Assembly: GCF_001573155.1 (NCBI RefSeq)
Contig: NZ_JRWG01000004.1
Location: forward strand, 62,001 to 126,000
DNA: 64,000 nucleotides
From: Aequorivita aquimaris
Lineage (GTDB): Bacteria; Bacteroidota; Bacteroidia; Flavobacteriales; Flavobacteriaceae
Reading direction: 5' to 3'
A program made the position numbers and the translations under genes. Shown here one piece after another: positions 61,089 to 64,000 of the stretch. Every line of letters starts with the position of its first letter. The first letter of the stretch is position 1. Under the pieces are notes generated by a model. It had not been told where the DNA came from, did not search any database, and worked only from the letters and a program-made list of their open reading frames with translations.

Positions 61089-62786
61089 TTATACAAACAT
61101 CGTCACAGGATTTTCAATATACTGTTGTAATGTTTGCAGGAATTTAGCTCCCGTAGCTCCGTCAACCGTGCGATGGTCGCACGCCAAAGTTACCGTCATG
61201 GTATTTCCAACTGCAATCTGTCCGTTTTTCACTACTGGTTTCTGAACAATCGCTCCAACTGATAAAATAGCGGAGTTTGGCTGGTTTATGATAGAAGTGA
61301 ATTCGGTAATTCCAAACATTCCAAGGTTTGAAACCGTAAACGTGCTACCTTCCATTTCCTGTGGCGTAATTTTCTTGTTTCGCGCCTTTCCGGCAAGTTC
61401 CCTTACCTGTGCGCCAATTTGTGAAAACGTCATTTGGTCCGCAAATTTCAGAACAGGAACCAGCAATCCTTCGTCAACCGCCACGGCCACACCTATGTGG
61501 ATGTGTTTTGCAATTTTGGTAACCTCTGGCGTCCACTGGCTATTTACCTGCGGATGCTTTCGGAGAGCCATCGCACAGGCTTTTATAATCATGTCGTTAA
61601 AGGAAATTTTTACATCCGGATCTGCGTTTATCGCCTCGCGCGCCGCGATGGCATGGTCCATATCCAGCTCAACGGTCAAATAATATTCCGGAGCTGAAAA
61701 CTTAGATTCACCCAAACGTTTTGCAATGGTTTTGCGCATTTGGGAGTTTTTCACTTCCTCAAAACTTTCAGTTCCAACTGGAATGTATACCTGTCCGCCG
61801 CCAGCAGCGGGTTGGTAATTTTCAATATCGCTTTTTACGATACGGCCATTTTCGCCGCTTCCGCGCACTTGGCGCAGGTTGATTCCTTTTTCCTCTGCCA
61901 GTTTTTTTGCCAAAGGCGAGACAAAAATGCGCCCTTCGTTTGTTATTTGCGAAGAGTCTGATTTTTTTTCTGAAGAAGTTTCCTTTTTGGATTCCTCTTT
62001 TTTTGAACTACTTTCAAGAGTTTCCTTTTCTTCCTTTTTATCTTCTTTTGAAGATTTTTCTTCTTTAGATAAAGACTTTCCGGCATTTTTGAAGTTTTCG
62101 GCAACTCCAGAAACATCTGTTCCTTTTGGGCCGATGATTGCAAGCAGGGCATCAACTGAGGCTGATTCACCTTCGCCAACACCTATTTTTAAAAGTGTTC
62201 CGGAATAGAATGATTCAAATTCCATGGTTGCTTTATCGGTTTCAATTTCAGCGAGAATATCGCCCTCTTCTACTTTATCGCCTTCCTTTTTTAACCAAGA
62301 TGCAACAGTTCCCTCTGTCATTGTATCGCTCAAACGTGGCATTGTAATAATTTCAACGCCGTCGGGAAGTTCAGCAGAATCAGAGGAGTTTTTTTCCTCA
62401 GAATTCGTTTTCGAATCTTCCTGCTTCTCTTTCTTTGCAGCGGTTTTATCCTCCTTTTTATCCGATGATTTTTTTTCTTCCTTGGAGTTATCTTCCTTCG
62501 ATTTGGAATCGGAAGCTTTTCCATCAATCAAATCTGAAATATCCTCATCCTTACCACCGATTATCGCTAAAAGAGAATCTACTTTGGCGGTTTCCCCTTC
62601 TTTTATGCCAATGTGTAGCAGTGTTCCTTCGTAGAAGGACTCAAACTCCATTGTGGCCTTATCGGTTTCAATTTCGGCAAGAATATCACCTTCCTTAACG
62701 GCATCGCCCACTTTTTTAAGCCAGGTGGCTACCGTGCCTTCTTCCATCGTGTCGCTCAAACGCGGCATGTTTATTACTTCTGCCAT
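61089..62786 (-). CDS. pdhC: Pyruvate dehydrogenase E2 (dihydrolipoamide acetyltransferase), two lipoyl domains
   Basis: 565 residues. Two lipoyl domains (about 1-80 and 140-220), each with the lipoylated Lys in EIETDKATMEFESF, are joined by highly charged Lys/Glu/Ser linkers. The E3-binding domain (VSPLAKKLAEEKGINLRQV) and the catalytic domain (KISFNDMIIKACAMAL, SNLGMFGITEFTSIINQPN, CDHRTVDGATGAKFL) follow. It transfers acetyl from E1 to CoA. It starts 3 bp after pdhA, forming an operon. E1-beta and E3 are elsewhere. Confidence 0.95.
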   Translation of the reverse strand: MAEVINMPRLSDTMEEGTVATWLKKVGDAVKEGDILAEIETDKATMEFESFYEGTLLHIGIKEGETAKVDSLLAIIGGKDEDISDLIDGKASDSKSKEDNSKEEKKSSDKKEDKTAAKKEKQEDSKTNSEEKNSSDSAELPDGVEIITMPRLSDTMTEGTVASWLKKEGDKVEEGDILAEIETDKATMEFESFYSGTLLKIGVGEGESASVDALLAIIGPKGTDVSGVAENFKNAGKSLSKEEKSSKEDKKEEKETLESSSKKEESKKETSSEKKSDSSQITNEGRIFVSPLAKKLAEEKGINLRQVRGSGENGRIVKSDIENYQPAAGGGQVYIPVGTESFEEVKNSQMRKTIAKRLGESKFSAPEYYLTVELDMDHAIAAREAINADPDVKISFNDMIIKACAMALRKHPQVNSQWTPEVTKIAKHIHIGVAVAVDEGLLVPVLKFADQMTFSQIGAQVRELAGKARNKKITPQEMEGSTFTVSNLGMFGITEFTSIINQPNSAILSVGAIVQKPVVKNGQIAVGNTMTVTLACDHRTVDGATGAKFLQTLQQYIENPVTMFV

Positions 62787-62789
62787 TTC

Positions 62790-63788
62790 TTATAATTTAT
62801 CTGATAAAAAAGGGTAATCTTCCTGCTCATATACAGCATCAAACATTACATTCTTTTCTGGATATGGAGACTCTTCTGCAAATTTTTCACATTCTTCAAC
62901 CAACTCTTTTACTCTCTGGTCAATTTTTTTAATCTCCGCCTCCGTTGCCCATTTGTTTTCGTAAATCTGATGAAGCACGTATGTAATAGGATCTTCTTCC
63001 TGTTTTTTGGCAACCTCCTCTTTTGTACGGTAATGCTGTGCATCACTCATGGAATGCCCACGATAACGATAAGTGCGCAATTCCAAAAATGTAGGTCCAT
63101 CACCACGACGGGCGCGTTTTATGGCCTCATCCATTTCCTTTGCAACTACTTCCGGTTTCATTGCATCTACAGGTTTGCAGGGCATTTCATAACCCAAACC
63201 AAGTTTCCAAATATCAGTATGGTTGGCGGTTCTAGCTACGGAAGTTCCCATTGCGTAACCGTTGTTTTCCACGCAAAAAACCACAGGAAGCTTCCAAAGC
63301 ATGGCAAGGTTGAATGTTTCGTGCAGGGAGCCTTGGCGGGTTGCGCCATCGCCCATATAAGTAAGCGTTACAGCATCTCTTTCAAAATATTTATCTGCAA
63401 AGGCCAAACCGGCACCCAATGGAATTTGTCCCCCAACAATACCGTGCCCCCCATAAAAGCGGTGTTCTTTGGAAAAAATATGCATGGAGCCCCCCAAACC
63501 TTGTGAAGTTCCGGTGCCTTTTCCATACAGCTCTGCCATTACTTTTTTGGGATCAACACCCATCCCGATGGGCTGTACGTGGTTTCGATACGCGGTTATC
63601 ATTCGATCTTTTGAAAGGTCCATAGCGTGCAGAGCGCCCGCCAATACTGCTTCCTGACCGTTGTAAAGGTGTAGAAAACCCCTTACTTTTTGATTGATAT
63701 ATACTTGCGCCAGTTTATCTTCAAATTTGCGCCAAAAGAGCATGTTTTCGTACCAATCCAGATACGTTTTTTTGGTGATTTTCTTCAT
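62790..63788 (-). CDS. pdhA: Pyruvate dehydrogenase E1 component, alpha subunit
   Basis: 332 residues. The thiamine diphosphate motif is GDGATRQGSLHETFNLA with VVFCVENNGYAMGT, and the regulatory loop RYRGHSMSDAQHYR is visible. It decarboxylates pyruvate with an E1-beta partner that is not in the window. It is the first gene of the pdhA-pdhC operon and has a good promoter. The preceding gene on the same strand is cytidine deaminase. Confidence 0.96.
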   Translation of the reverse strand: MKKITKKTYLDWYENMLFWRKFEDKLAQVYINQKVRGFLHLYNGQEAVLAGALHAMDLSKDRMITAYRNHVQPIGMGVDPKKVMAELYGKGTGTSQGLGGSMHIFSKEHRFYGGHGIVGGQIPLGAGLAFADKYFERDAVTLTYMGDGATRQGSLHETFNLAMLWKLPVVFCVENNGYAMGTSVARTANHTDIWKLGLGYEMPCKPVDAMKPEVVAKEMDEAIKRARRGDGPTFLELRTYRYRGHSMSDAQHYRTKEEVAKKQEEDPITYVLHQIYENKWATEAEIKKIDQRVKELVEECEKFAEESPYPEKNVMFDAVYEQEDYPFLSDKL

Positions 63789-63834
63789 CTATCTGCTATA
63801 AGTATTCCCAAGGGGAAATTTTTTAAACGGATAA

Positions 63835-63867
63835 CAAAAATAGGACTTTATATGCTGAAATCACAAA
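63835..63867 (-). promoter_or_regulatory. Promoter of the pdhA-pdhC operon
   Basis: On the minus strand, TTTG (63867-63864), 21 bp, then TATTTTTG (63842-63835), close to the consensus TTG-N19-21-TAnnTTTG, 46 bp before the ATG. Confidence 0.7.
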
Positions 63868-63908
63868 TTGTAATTCACAAATAAATACTTCTGGAAAATT
63901 TCTTGAGT

Positions 63909-64000
63909 TTAAAGGTATTTCGCATCAAACCCCAAAGGCAGCAAATCCATCACGGAAGCTACATTAATGACATCTCCGGTTTCGCCCATAAAATAGATTG
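63909..64000 (-). CDS. cdd: Cytidine deaminase (C-terminal 29 residues only)
   Basis: The minus strand reads IYFMGETGDVINVASVMDLL then PLGFDAKYL before a TAA at 63911-63909. The G-x(8)-x-LLP-x-F pattern fits the C-terminus of small zinc cytidine deaminases. The gene starts beyond the window. In flavobacteria a cdd gene often lies just before pdhA, which supports the call. Because only 29 codons are visible, confidence is moderate. Confidence 0.65.
   Translation of the reverse strand, partial: IYFMGETGDVINVASVMDLLPLGFDAKYL

Noticed and set aside
1-64000. tRNA, rRNA, riboswitch, IS element or prophage
   Set aside because: I looked for T-loop words, conserved rRNA blocks, transposase and integrase motifs and found none that I could support.

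Overview
The window is a 64 kb chromosomal segment of a member of Bacteroidota, almost certainly a marine-type Flavobacteriaceae bacterium. Three secreted proteins carry type IX secretion (T9SS) C-terminal sorting domains. There are many lipoproteins, several promoters fit the Bacteroidetes consensus TTG-N19-21-TAnnTTTG, and Shine-Dalgarno sequences are largely absent. The gene set includes paired pdhA/pdhC, gcvP, a KASIII-methyltransferase pair and a LytS/LytTR two-component pair. The genus cannot be fixed from the sequence alone. I saw no tRNA, rRNA, prophage, insertion sequence or CRISPR array.

Layout. 1-2.9 kb: the end of a periplasmic PPIase (PpiD-type), tryptophan 2,3-dioxygenase, and DUF488 and DUF481 proteins. 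3.0-9.2 kb: a plus-strand cluster with arsenosugar-family genes (CMD/peroxidase-like protein, radical SAM ArsS, rhodanese, TIGR04282/DUF2064, purine nucleoside phosphorylase, sterol desaturase, DUF547 lipoprotein, TIGR04283 glycosyltransferase). 9.3-16.5 kb: hemerythrin, a GH113-like lipoprotein, a FAD oxidoreductase plus multi-[4Fe-4S] membrane protein, DUF2784, and two overlapping membrane-linked glycosyltransferases. 16.6-32.4 kb: PaiB, Mpl, a TPR protein, DUF4136, LytS/LytTR, T9SS protein, ObgE, adenylate kinase, an uncharacterised small protein/lipoprotein pair, an amidohydrolase and a DUF885 peptidase. 32.6-43.5 kb: a methyltransferase, an M23-like lipoprotein, EamA exporter, thioredoxin, purKE, M3 and M28 peptidases, an ECF sigma factor with a Cys-rich partner, and a UbiA-like protein. 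43.6-53.4 kb: gcvP, KASIII, methyltransferase, an FG-GAP T9SS protein, GT2, alkaline phosphatase, and MlaE/MlaF-type ABC transporter. 53.4-64 kb: DUF389, mannose-1-phosphate guanylyltransferase, SprT, a TonB-dependent siderophore-type receptor with a PepSY partner, SDR, pdhC, pdhA and the end of cytidine deaminase.

The strongest candidate for an under-described system is the 3.0-9.2 kb cluster. ArsS is known to build 5'-deoxyadenosyl-arsenicals. A purine nucleoside phosphorylase gene 1 bp behind a DUF2064 nucleotidyltransferase-fold gene, followed by a TIGR04283 glycosyltransferase, suggests a route: remove adenine, activate the arseno-ribose-1-phosphate, transfer it to an acceptor. The desaturase and DUF547 genes might extend this to arsenolipids. 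No ArsM methyltransferase gene is in the window.

Intergenic DNA is rich in small repeats: a 15-bp array at 26.4 kb with copies at 1.6 kb, an 11-bp polypyrimidine array before purK, dispersed palindromes, and one palindrome that appears to have inserted in frame into the TIGR04283 glycosyltransferase. Two gene relics, a GNAT C-terminus and an XRE-type N-terminus, also lie between genes.
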